41,859 nt of DNA from Aquimarina agarivorans. Its GTDB lineage: Bacteria; Bacteroidota; Bacteroidia; Flavobacteriales; Flavobacteriaceae. The stretch spans positions 1 through 41,859 of the forward strand of contig NZ_AFPB01000163.1 in the NCBI RefSeq assembly GCF_000218485.1. The letters run 5' to 3'. Both the position numbers and the translations under genes were made by a program. Under the pieces are notes generated by a model. That model was not told the DNA's origin, did no database searches, and saw only the letters and a program-made list of their open reading frames with translations. Positions 23,793 through 30,732 of this stretch are shown here, in pieces; within the stretch, counting starts at the first letter, position 1; each line of letters begins with the position of its first letter.

Positions 23793-24476
23793 ATGGCAGG
23801 AGTAGCTACTGATTTACTGGATTTTTTAGATGAGTTAAAGGAGAACAATCACAGGGATTGGTTTGAGGAACATAAACCTACTTTTAAAAAGTTAGAAGTT
23901 GATTTTAAAGCTTTGGGCACGGAAATTTTAGAAGGTTTGAATCAAACGGATAGTATTGAAAAAATGAAGGTTTTTAGGATCTATAAAGACGTTCGTTTTA
24001 GTAAGGATAAAACGCCCTATAAAACCAATAGATCAATCAGTTTTAGTAGGGAAGGAGCAGCATTGCGCGGTGGGTATTACCTGCATATTGAACCAGCGAA
24101 TTCATTTATTGCAGGAGGTTTTTTTTCGCCAAATCCTGCTGATTTGTTGCGCATTCGTAAGGAATTTGAAATGGATGATCAGGAAATTAGAGCCCTTATG
24201 GCTAACAAAAAGTTTTCAAAAGTATTTGGATCAACATTTGTTCCGTATGCTCAGGTAAAAACGGCTCCCAAAGGTTTTTCTAAGGATCATGCCGCTATTG
24301 ATTTGATAAAAAATAAATCTTTCTTTTTTGAAAAAAAACTAACAAATAGCGAAATAACAGCCACTGATTTTTCAAAAAAAGTGGTTGAATATTATGAGTT
24401 ACTCCGTCCGTACTTTAATTATATGAGCGATGTGCTTACCACCGACTTAAACGGAGTTTCCTTATTAAAAGAGTAA
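23793..24476 (+). CDS. DUF2461 protein
   Basis: A 227-residue cytosolic protein of the DUF2461 family. Signatures: FLDELKENNHRDWFEEHKPTFKKLEVDF at the N-terminus, KVFRIYKDVRFSKDKTPYKTNRSISF, GGYYLHIEPANSFIAGGFFSPNPADLLRIRKEF, and GFSKDHAAIDLIKNKSFFFEKKL. The family is widespread and of unknown biochemical function. It starts divergently from cysE and is followed 14 bp later by the EamA transporter gene, so the two may be co-transcribed. Confidence 0.9.
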   Translation: MAGVATDLLDFLDELKENNHRDWFEEHKPTFKKLEVDFKALGTEILEGLNQTDSIEKMKVFRIYKDVRFSKDKTPYKTNRSISFSREGAALRGGYYLHIEPANSFIAGGFFSPNPADLLRIRKEFEMDDQEIRALMANKKFSKVFGSTFVPYAQVKTAPKGFSKDHAAIDLIKNKSFFFEKKLTNSEITATDFSKKVVEYYELLRPYFNYMSDVLTTDLNGVSLLKE

Positions 24477-24490
24477 TATCAAATACACGC

Positions 24491-25382
24491 ATGAACAAAA
24501 AGACTTTTTTAATAGTTGTTGCCTTTTTTTCTATTTATGTAATTTGGGGATCTACCTATTTGCTTAATAAAATTGCTGTAACCCAAATAGCCCCTTTCTA
24601 TTTAGCAAGTATTCGTTTTACTGTTGCAGGGACAATTTTATTTATTATTTCTTTTATTTTAGGTTACGCCAAAGGCATTCAAAAAAAGAGAAATACTTAA
24701 CTCAGCAATAGCAGGTTTCCTTTTTTTAACTTACGGAAATGGGGTTTTTGTATGGGCTTTGAAGTATGTAGATAGTGGTTTTTCTTCCTTATTGGTTGCC
24801 GTTCAGCCATTAGTTATTTTAGTATTAATGAATCTGTTTTACAAACAGAAAATACAATTAAAGTCAATTATTGGTATTGTTTTAGGCATTACTGGTATTG
24901 CTATTTTGGTTAGCGAATCAGGATTACATTATACACCCGGTAGTTTTGTTGGTGTAATAATGATTTTTACTTGTATTTTAAGTTGGAGTTTTGCCAGTAT
25001 TTTTGTTTCAAAACGAGCATTTCCTAAAAAATCATTGATGGATGCAAGTATACAAATGCTATCCGGAGGATTTTTTTTATTAGCGGGTAGTTTCCTTTTC
25101 GGAGAAACACACTTGCCTTTTGCCGAATGGACCCAAAAAACAGCTATGTCCATGTATTTACTTACTTTTTTTGGGAGTATTGTAGCCTTTACTGCTTTTA
25201 ATTTTTTATTACGCAGTGTTTCTCCTGAAAAAGTAGCTACCTCGGGGTATGTAAACCCTGTAATTGCCCTTGTGTTGGGTTGGTATATTTTGGATGAACC
25301 TATTTCATATCAATTATTGATAGCCGCTTTAATTTTACTAGTAGGCGTTTATTTTATAAATTCAAGTAAGTCGGTTACTTAA
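24491..25382 (+). pseudogene. EamA/DMT-family transporter with one frameshift
   Basis: Two frames together encode an EamA (DMT superfamily) permease with ten predicted membrane spans, about 297 residues. The first frame begins MNKKTFLIVVAFFSIYVIWGSTYLLNKIAV and ends after GIQKKRNT at 24700. The second is open before 24759 and continues REILNSAIAGFLFLTYGNGVFVWALKYVDSGFSSLL to FINSSKSVT. The break is in a run of seven A (24681-24687) where 6 or 9 would keep the frame. Family members export metabolites or amino acids. A single homopolymer indel with otherwise intact sequence suggests a very recent mutation or a sequencing error, so the gene may be functional. Confidence 0.85.
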
Positions 25383-25623
25383 ACTTTTAAAAGTAATATT
25401 ATTCATTTTTGAACATAATTGAAGTTCAATGTTATAATTTCAAAACCCTTTTTTAGGCGAGGTATTCTATCTGATTATTTGTACAATGTTTGAAATAGCC
25501 ATAGTGTACGATGAATTTTCTATTTTTACCTTCAACTTTTATTTATCAATATAAAATTCTAAACAAGAAATTTGCCTGCGGAGTTGAAACAACTCGTTGA
25601 AATTTAATTTAAAATTTGAGGTT

Positions 25624-27222
25624 TTACTTTCCGCGTAAGCGAAATAAATAACTTTTTGATCCATGGTGCCCTTGAATAACTAAGTCATCATTACTAATTG
25701 GCACAACTTTTCCCATTTCAAAACTGGATAAGCGGTGTTTTCCTACTTCAATAGCATTTATTACGGGTAGTTTGTCCAAACTTCCTGAAGCGTCATTAAC
25801 ACGGTAGGCTTGCATAAACATGTAGGCTTGTCGGTTAATGGTGAGTAATTCGGCGTAATCGCCTATTGATTTCCGCAAGTTTTTAAATTGATCCCAATAA
25901 AGCACATAGTGATTGCCACCAAAGTACTGATGTACAAAAGACATACTTTGTTTTCCATCAATTCCTGTTTGATTTTTCGGTAATTGATTGAACCAATTTA
26001 CGGTACCAGATCCATCGATTTTACATGCATATGCATTACGGTAATGGCTAGTATAGTGAATGTGATTTACTCCGTTGATGTAACTTGAAGATTGTAATAC
26101 GTAGCGTTGTTCAGCAAATAGAGCATAGCTGCCATCAGGATTTGCCATTACTTTATTGATGTGAATTTTTTCAAGATCATACAAGTCGTTTTGACCTCTT
26201 TTTCCTCTGGAAATTTGTTGCTGCCTTCGGTTTTCATAAGTAACTAATGTATCGTTTGGAATACGGTGCAATACGGGTTTTATATTTTCGTTTCCATTCA
26301 ATTTAGCAACAAAAGCACCTACTATTTGTCCTTTAAATTCTTCATCTCCGTAAAACCCAATGGCTACAGGCTCATTTTTTCCTGAAGCATACAACACGGC
26401 ATCCTCAATAGGAAAATCAGTATCTAGCTGACTGATTTTCCACGTATCGCTATCTTTTGACGCCTTAAAAAACTCGATGTGAAAATTGGTGTCAAGTTTG
26501 TTTCGCTTGCCGACTGAAACACGGTCTTTTTCAAATTTTGAAGCCAGCACGTAAAAATTACCCTCATGATCTACCATGAAATCATCGGTGTTTACTTGTT
26601 TGAAAAAGTAAGGAATTTCCATAGTGCGTTTCCAATCTAAAGTCATATCCGAATTAAATATCTGAATTTCGATGACATTTTTGGCTTTCCCTGTTTCGTT
26701 GGATTTTTCTTTTTTGCGGTGCAGAATTAAAAATTTAGAGGCATCTACTGATTTTTTAATGGCAAAGGCATTGATACGTCTTCCGGCTTCATACCCAAAA
26801 CGACCCGAAAAGCCAAAATCGTCGGCAATATCCTCTTCTGATTCAATGACAGTAATTGGTTTCTCAATTTTATCAACACTGACTCTCAGTTTTCGTGATA
26901 GTAGCTTGTTTTTTTGTCGGTAATACACTTGCACGGTATCCTTTAATTGCATTACGCTTACAAAATCACCTGTATCAGGAAAACTGGTGTTTTTTACTTT
27001 TTTAGACAAGTCATTCAACGAATAACGCTCGACTATAAATCCTTTTTTTAGTTTTTTTAAAGATAGAAATCGTTGCCCGTAACTAAAATGAAATTCATCA
27101 ATACCAGTTACTCTTTTGTATTTATTACCAACTGTTAAGTTAAAATCATTCGTAATGATTGGTTTTTGAGCTAGTAATGATAGTGTAAACACACTGAAAA
27201 TAAAGAAAAAATTGGCCTTCAT
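25624..27222 (-). CDS. Secreted protein of unknown function, 532 residues
   Basis: It has a signal peptide (MKANFFFIFSVFTLSLLAQ) and a long, mainly beta-rich mature part with repeated stretches of the type GNFYVLASKF, GSYALFAEQRYV and NHYVLYWDQF. These resemble blades of a beta-propeller, but I cannot place it in a named family. There is no T9SS sorting domain at the C-terminus and no lipobox. It is monocistronic. A TATTTTG-like -7 motif lies just upstream on the minus strand (27242-27250 on the plus strand reads CAAAATATA). Confidence 0.75.
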   Translation of the reverse strand: MKANFFFIFSVFTLSLLAQKPIITNDFNLTVGNKYKRVTGIDEFHFSYGQRFLSLKKLKKGFIVERYSLNDLSKKVKNTSFPDTGDFVSVMQLKDTVQVYYRQKNKLLSRKLRVSVDKIEKPITVIESEEDIADDFGFSGRFGYEAGRRINAFAIKKSVDASKFLILHRKKEKSNETGKAKNVIEIQIFNSDMTLDWKRTMEIPYFFKQVNTDDFMVDHEGNFYVLASKFEKDRVSVGKRNKLDTNFHIEFFKASKDSDTWKISQLDTDFPIEDAVLYASGKNEPVAIGFYGDEEFKGQIVGAFVAKLNGNENIKPVLHRIPNDTLVTYENRRQQQISRGKRGQNDLYDLEKIHINKVMANPDGSYALFAEQRYVLQSSSYINGVNHIHYTSHYRNAYACKIDGSGTVNWFNQLPKNQTGIDGKQSMSFVHQYFGGNHYVLYWDQFKNLRKSIGDYAELLTINRQAYMFMQAYRVNDASGSLDKLPVINAIEVGKHRLSSFEMGKVVPISNDDLVIQGHHGSKSYLFRLRGK

Positions 27223-27371
27223 AAATTTAATTGTTAGTTCGCAAAATATAAAAACTACTGCATTTATGCTAATGACTAGGGTATAGACTTTATATTTTAT
27301 TAGATTTCAATAGATTAAAAAAAATATCAAAAAAAAGTAGTTTTTTTCTTCGTGTAATTCCAATAATAGAT

Positions 27372-27379
27372 TAAATTTG
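27372..27379 (+). promoter_or_regulatory. -7 element of the tRNA operon
   Basis: TAAATTTG is an exact match to the Bacteroidetes TAnnTTTG -7 element, 50 bp before tRNA-Ser. No convincing TTG lies at the -33 spacing. The three tRNA genes that follow are on the same strand and closely spaced. Confidence 0.5.
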
Positions 27380-27429
27380 CAACCGCTTCGAGAGAAGTGT
27401 TCAACGTTCTTTTACAGGATACAATTTTA

Positions 27430-27513
27430 GGAGAGGTGCCAGAGTGGTAATGGAGCAGATTGCTAATCTGTCAGCGCGCAAGTGCTGCCGGGGTTCGAGT
27501 CCCCGTCTCTCCG
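27430..27513 (+). tRNA. tRNA-Ser (GCT)
   Basis: A class II tRNA with a long variable arm. Acceptor GGAGAGG pairs with TCTCTCC; the anticodon loop TTGCTAA has GCT at 27462-27464; the T-arm is CGGGG-TTCGAGT-CCCCG; discriminator G. CCA is not encoded. It reads AGY serine codons. Confidence 0.97.
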
Positions 27514-27552
27514 CAATTTTTTAGTATTTTTGTATCAAATATAAGTACACCT

Positions 27553-27627
27553 CGGGGTGTAGCGTAGCCCGGTCATCGCGCCTCGTTTGGGACGAGGAGG
27601 TCGCAGGTTCGAATCCTGCCACCCCGA
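27553..27627 (+). tRNA. tRNA-Pro (TGG)
   Basis: Acceptor CGGGGTG pairs with CACCCCG; anticodon stem CCTCG/CGAGG with loop TTTGGGA and anticodon TGG at 27588-27590; T-arm loop TTCGAAT; discriminator A. CCA is not encoded. Confidence 0.97.
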
Positions 27628-27656
27628 CATTGTTGTCGTAGCAACATAAAAACTAC

Positions 27657-27730
27657 GGGCTCTTAGCTCAGCTGGATAGAGCACCTCCCTTCTAAGGAGG
27701 CGGTCGAAGGTTCGAATCCTTCAGGGCTCA
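27657..27730 (+). tRNA. tRNA-Arg (TCT), probable integration target
   Basis: Acceptor GGGCTCT pairs with AGGGCTC (two G-U pairs); anticodon stem CCTCC/GGAGG with loop CTTCTAA and anticodon TCT; T-arm GAAGG-TTCGAAT-CCTTC; discriminator A. The serine recombinase frame on the other strand ends inside this gene at 27663, and a partial copy of the tRNA 3' end lies at 41364-41395, so its 3' end is the likely attachment site. Confidence 0.96.
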
Positions 27731-29297
27731 CTAAAGCGGATTTTTTATCAAACTTGATAAAATTTCCGCTTTTTTTATTTCCTATATTACCCGTCATTTC
27801 TGGGATTAGCGAGAAAAACGAATTTACTCTAGTGATTCGAACTTGGTCTAATTCGTGATTATAGAAGATTCCGTCTGGAAATAGCATTTGTTGAAAAACC
27901 TTTTTATTCTCTAAAGTTGAAGATTCCCATAATGGCAGTACATTGGTGGATGTTTTAGCAACAAAATTAATTACTTTTTTGAGGTTCGAACTGTATCCAC
28001 TTGTTTTTTCAACTTCTTGCTCAATTTCGAAATATTCATTTTTGTATTTAGAGCTGTATTTATCGTAAAGCGGTCTATCTATTTCACCAATAACAAATCG
28101 CTCTTCTATATTTTCTAATTTCTTCTTTAAAGCTTTTAGATTTGACTTTAAAATCTTTTCATTCTCTGTTTTCGATTTAAAGAATACTCCCATTTGCTCT
28201 TCTAGTTGCACTTTGATAATTTCTAATTCTTCTTTTTCAATTTTAAAAGAAGCCAGTGCTTTGTTAAACAATTGGTGCATTGCTTTGGCGCTACGATTTA
28301 CTTTGCAGCCTTTTGTACGGCATTTGTAGTAATAAAGATTCTTCTTTTTTACTAAATAACCTGTCATTCCTTTTCCACATTTTTCACACTTTGTGAAAAT
28401 TTTTAAAGGAAGGTTATCATTGTCTTTATTGTGTACAAAACCATGTATGCGTTTTTCTTTTCTAATATTATGTACTTTTAAAAAAAGCTCTTTTGAAATC
28501 ATGGCTTCGTGATTTCCTTCAATTACTTGGTCTGGAATCATTTTGCTTGTGATTAACCCACAATAGAAAGGATTTGAAAATAAATCGTTTAAACGCTTTT
28601 CTGATAAGTTAATTCCCATCTTTTTTAAACGTCGTACTATTTCTACGTTTGGTAATTGACTATACGCTTTCCATTCAAAAGCCTTTTTTAATAGTTTTCC
28701 TTCTTCATTAACTACTAGCTTACGCTGAGTAGCTTTTCCTTTATTTAAGTCCTCATATCCTCTAGGAACAGCCCAAACCCAATACCCTTTTAAGAGCAGT
28801 TCTTTCATTCCTGTAACGGTCTTATCCCTTCTTAGCTCATTATCCATTTGTCCGAAAAGAAAAAATATTTTTTGCTGAAAAGAACCCGACGGAGTAGTTG
28901 GGTCAAGTTCTTGTGTAATGGCTAACGTAATCACACCATATTTTTTTAGTAATTCTTCAGCAATGGATGCTCCATTAATTCCTGAACGTGAAAAACGTTC
29001 GTAAGAATACACAATGATATAGTTGATGTTTTTAGAGCGTTTTACAAACTTTAGTAATTGATTAAACTCTTTTCGATCATCTGTTTTTGCAGATTCGTAT
29101 GTACCTCCAAAATATCCAACAACATTTAAGTTTCGCCTTTGTGCATATAAATCACAATGCTTTTTTTGAGAGGCTAGACTGGTATTATCTTCTTGATCGC
29201 TGGATGAAACCCGAGTATAAATAACGGCATTATTACCTTCTTGAAATTTTTTGGGTGCTTTGGGAGCGAATTGTTTGAAAAGAGTTAAGTTATCCAT
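27663..29297 (-). CDS. Large serine recombinase running into tRNA-Arg
   Basis: A site-specific recombinase of 544 residues. The N-terminal resolvase domain (about 22-170) has the catalytic Ser in VIYTRVSSSDQ (Ser31) and the motif YSYERFSRSG. A recombinase domain (about 175-290, VPRGYEDLNKGKA) follows, then a zinc ribbon (CEKCGKGMTGYLV ... YKCRTKGCKV, about 305-335) and a Lys/Glu-rich coiled coil (about 345-430). The last residues, including the tell-tale PEGFEPS, are translated antisense from tRNA-Arg. Such tails are common where an integrase lies directly against a tRNA, so the natural functional end may lie earlier. It is the left-end gene of the mobile element and probably drives its integration or excision. 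Confidence 0.92.
   Translation of the reverse strand: MDNLTLFKQFAPKAPKKFQEGNNAVIYTRVSSSDQEDNTSLASQKKHCDLYAQRRNLNVVGYFGGTYESAKTDDRKEFNQLLKFVKRSKNINYIIVYSYERFSRSGINGASIAEELLKKYGVITLAITQELDPTTPSGSFQQKIFFLFGQMDNELRRDKTVTGMKELLLKGYWVWAVPRGYEDLNKGKATQRKLVVNEEGKLLKKAFEWKAYSQLPNVEIVRRLKKMGINLSEKRLNDLFSNPFYCGLITSKMIPDQVIEGNHEAMISKELFLKVHNIRKEKRIHGFVHNKDNDNLPLKIFTKCEKCGKGMTGYLVKKKNLYYYKCRTKGCKVNRSAKAMHQLFNKALASFKIEKEELEIIKVQLEEQMGVFFKSKTENEKILKSNLKALKKKLENIEERFVIGEIDRPLYDKYSSKYKNEYFEIEQEVEKTSGYSSNLKKVINFVAKTSTNVLPLWESSTLENKKVFQQMLFPDGIFYNHELDQVRITRVNSFFSLIPEMTGNIGNKKSGNFIKFDKKSALVSPEGFEPSTASLEGRCSIQLS
27733..27775 (+). terminator. Terminator of the tRNA operon
   Basis: AAAGCGGA and TCCGCTTT close an imperfect long stem whose inner part, TTTTATCAA-AC-TTGATAAAA, is also self-complementary; a run of seven T follows. 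It ends tRNA transcription on the plus strand. It also lies within the last codons of the minus-strand serine recombinase frame. Confidence 0.8.
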
Positions 29298-29363
29298 GGT
29301 TTTAAGTGTTGAATATCAATAACAAAGATATAGGTATTGGTCAGTTTTGTGTAAAAGTCAATG

Positions 29364-29561
29364 TTAAATAATATTTTGATCTTGTACATTAATGGCTTCT
29401 AATATGAGTAAAGAAAAGGTTTCAGCGTTTTTAATAAGCTGATTGTATGCTTCGGGAGATATGTTTTTATATTTAGTAATTTGACGTATTTTTTCTATAG
29501 GTAATCGTTTCTTGACCCTTTCTGTAGCTTGTTCTATATCTTCTTTATTAATGTGTTGCAT
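29364..29561 (-). CDS. Small protein upstream of the serine recombinase
   Basis: A 65-residue, helical, charged protein (MQHINKEDIEQATERVKKRLPIEK ...) ending in an acidic, hydrophobic tail. It lies 66 bp upstream of the recombinase on the same strand and could be co-transcribed. A small helical partner beside a recombinase is often a directionality or regulatory factor, but there is no recognisable HTH and I do not know the family. Confidence 0.5.
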   Translation of the reverse strand: MQHINKEDIEQATERVKKRLPIEKIRQITKYKNISPEAYNQLIKNAETFSLLILEAINVQDQNII

Positions 29562-29782
29562 TGGTTCATAAATAGAAGTACGTTTTTTACTTCTTTTTAT
29601 AAACTTATAGCCTTTGATACTATGTAATTTATGGAGGTTTTAATTCGTCTTTATTTGTCGTTACTTGTCTGATTTTATTATCATTATTTAAAATAGAACT
29701 CGATTTTTGCAACTAGATTTTTAAATTTTAAGGGGTTTGTAATAAATGAAGCTTTTATCATTTTTCGGGACAACGAAAAACT

Positions 29783-29992
29783 AGCAGGATATAAGTAGTT
29801 CTAATTTGAAAGTTGTTGCTTTTTTCGCTTAACTATCGGTACGCTCAAACACAAAAAATTTCAAAAGAACTGCTACATATCCTTATGTAACTTGTAAAGA
29901 CTATACAAGTTTTAGAGAATAATAAGGTATCTACTTCCTTGAAAATACGAGTATTTTACTACGTTGCAAACACACCTAATTATTCCCTAAAA
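29783..29992. repeat. Cluster of inverted repeats
   Basis: Three structures lie in series. Arms 29783-29811 and 29859-29887 are imperfectly complementary (GGATATAAGTAGTTC against GAACTGCTACATATCC). ACTTGTA (29890-29896) pairs with TACAAGT (29904-29910). Arms 29910-29927 and 29975-29992 match at 16 of 18 positions (TTTTAGAGAATAATAAGG) and enclose the perfect hairpin AAAATAC-GA-GTATTTT (29942-29957). Single-stranded folding, as in origins of transfer or replication, is plausible. Confidence 0.65.
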
Positions 29993-29995
29993 GTC

Positions 29996-30022
29996 TTGAC
30001 AAATTCCACTTCATTTATTTTG
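29996..30022 (+). promoter_or_regulatory. Candidate promoter facing the phased tract and relaxase
   Basis: TTG (29996-29998, within TCTTGAC) and TATTTTG (30016-30022) are 17 bp apart, similar to the Bacteroidetes pattern but one base short in the -7 element. A transcript would run through the 4-bp-phased tract towards the relaxase. Confidence 0.35.
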
Positions 30023-30106
30023 CTATGAATGGAAAGTCAAACCAATACCCCCTTAAAATTATTTAAAAATAGATGACTTCTTTTTTATTAATGAATGCTA
30101 TTATTT

Positions 30107-30354
30107 TTGATCAACTAGCTAGTTGTATTGCTGTATGGCTAGCCGTAATTGCTTCTGCTTTTACAATTGACTAGCTGAACAAATAGCTAACTAGTTAATT
30201 AGCTAGTAGTACAATCAGCTATAGGTATTTTTGTCCAGCCAGTCATACATATATTTGAATGGTTGACTAGCTAACTGTGCAATTATAAAGTTAGCTGACT
30301 AAACGGTTAAGCGTATAGCCGTTTAGCTGGCTATACGGCTGTACGGCGATACAT
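30107..30354. repeat. Tetranucleotide-phased tract (N-Y-R-N period 4)
   Basis: Split into 4-mers from 30107, 53 of 62 units have a pyrimidine at position 2 and a purine at position 3; one quarter is expected by chance. CTAG, CTAA, CTGA, CTGT, TTAG, TTGA, ACGG, ATAG and ACAA recur, always in the same phase. All eight AGCT occurrences (first 30117, last 30325) are separated by multiples of 4. It contains palindromes such as CAACTAGCTAGTTG (30112-30125). It is not coding: TAG and TGA occur in all frames. The pattern is its own reverse complement, so both strands look alike. Confidence 0.9.
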
Positions 30355-30557
30355 CAAGAAAAACTGCACTTTTACTCTGTTCTTGTTTAAAAATTTCCTT
30401 TTGCAGTACCTAAAGGCTTTTGGAGTCTTCTTTTGTCTATAACTATCATAGTGTTAGAACCATTTGTTCGTTTTTAATTTGTAATAATCAGTTCTAGAAG
30501 TGGTGATAACGAATCACCATATTAAAATCCACCTAAAAACTGTTCAGCGGAACAGAG

Positions 30558-30612
30558 CAAGTTGTGTAATGAGTGCCTCAAAATAGCTTTTGTGCCTCTC
30601 AATACAAACTTG
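30558..30612. other. Candidate origin of transfer (oriT)
   Basis: The arm CAAGTTGTGTAATGAG (from 30558) is imperfectly complementary to CTCAATACAAACTTG (to 30612). Both contain GTGCCTC (30573-30579 and 30592-30598) in direct orientation, with AAAATAGCTTTT in between. It lies 120 bp before the relaxase start, the usual position of oriT. No nick site can be named from sequence alone. Confidence 0.4.
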
Positions 30613-30625
30613 TCCTACGGAGTTT

Positions 30626-30655
30626 AAAATCCCTCCGAAGTCGAGGATTTTTTTA
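30626..30655 (+). terminator. Terminator-like stem before the relaxase
   Basis: AAAATCCCTC and GAGGATTTT pair with one bulge and are followed by a T run and AAAA. It overlaps another small stem (CGGAG/CTCCG, 30618-30637). It could end or attenuate a transcript entering from the phased tract before the relaxase gene. Confidence 0.45.
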
Positions 30656-30732
30656 AAAGACGAATTGGAGGTTGTATTACTAACGAATTAAAATGATGAA
30701 AAAGCATTCATTTAATTCAAAAAAAAAGAATA

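Larger units (their letters stand above)
29562..30732. other. 1.2-kb non-coding control region of the mobile element
   Basis: No gene longer than about 30 codons lies here, yet the sequence is highly structured. It holds a cluster of inverted repeats (29783-29992), a promoter-like pair (29996-30022), a 4-bp-phased tract (30107-30354), a hairpin TGGTGAT-AACGA-ATCACCA (30501-30519), an imperfect inverted repeat that may be oriT (30558-30612), and a terminator-like stem with a T-run (30626-30655). A 32-codon, Lys/Arg-rich frame (30693-30791) overlaps the relaxase start and may be a coupling or remnant ORF. By position between recombinase and relaxase, this is where origin-of-transfer and maintenance functions are expected. 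Confidence 0.7.

Noticed and set aside
27663..27730. C-terminal tail of the serine recombinase as a real protein domain
   Set aside because: It is the antisense of tRNA-Arg; the PEGFEPS string is typical of frames that run into tRNA genes.
29645..29671. TCGTC/TTGTC-like words at 9-10 bp spacing as an iteron set
   Set aside because: Only three loose copies; not distinguishable from chance in AT-rich sequence.
30107..30354. The phased tract as an iteron array or coding repeat
   Set aside because: No unit longer than about 10 bp repeats exactly, and TAG/TGA occur in every frame; only the 4-bp phase is constant.
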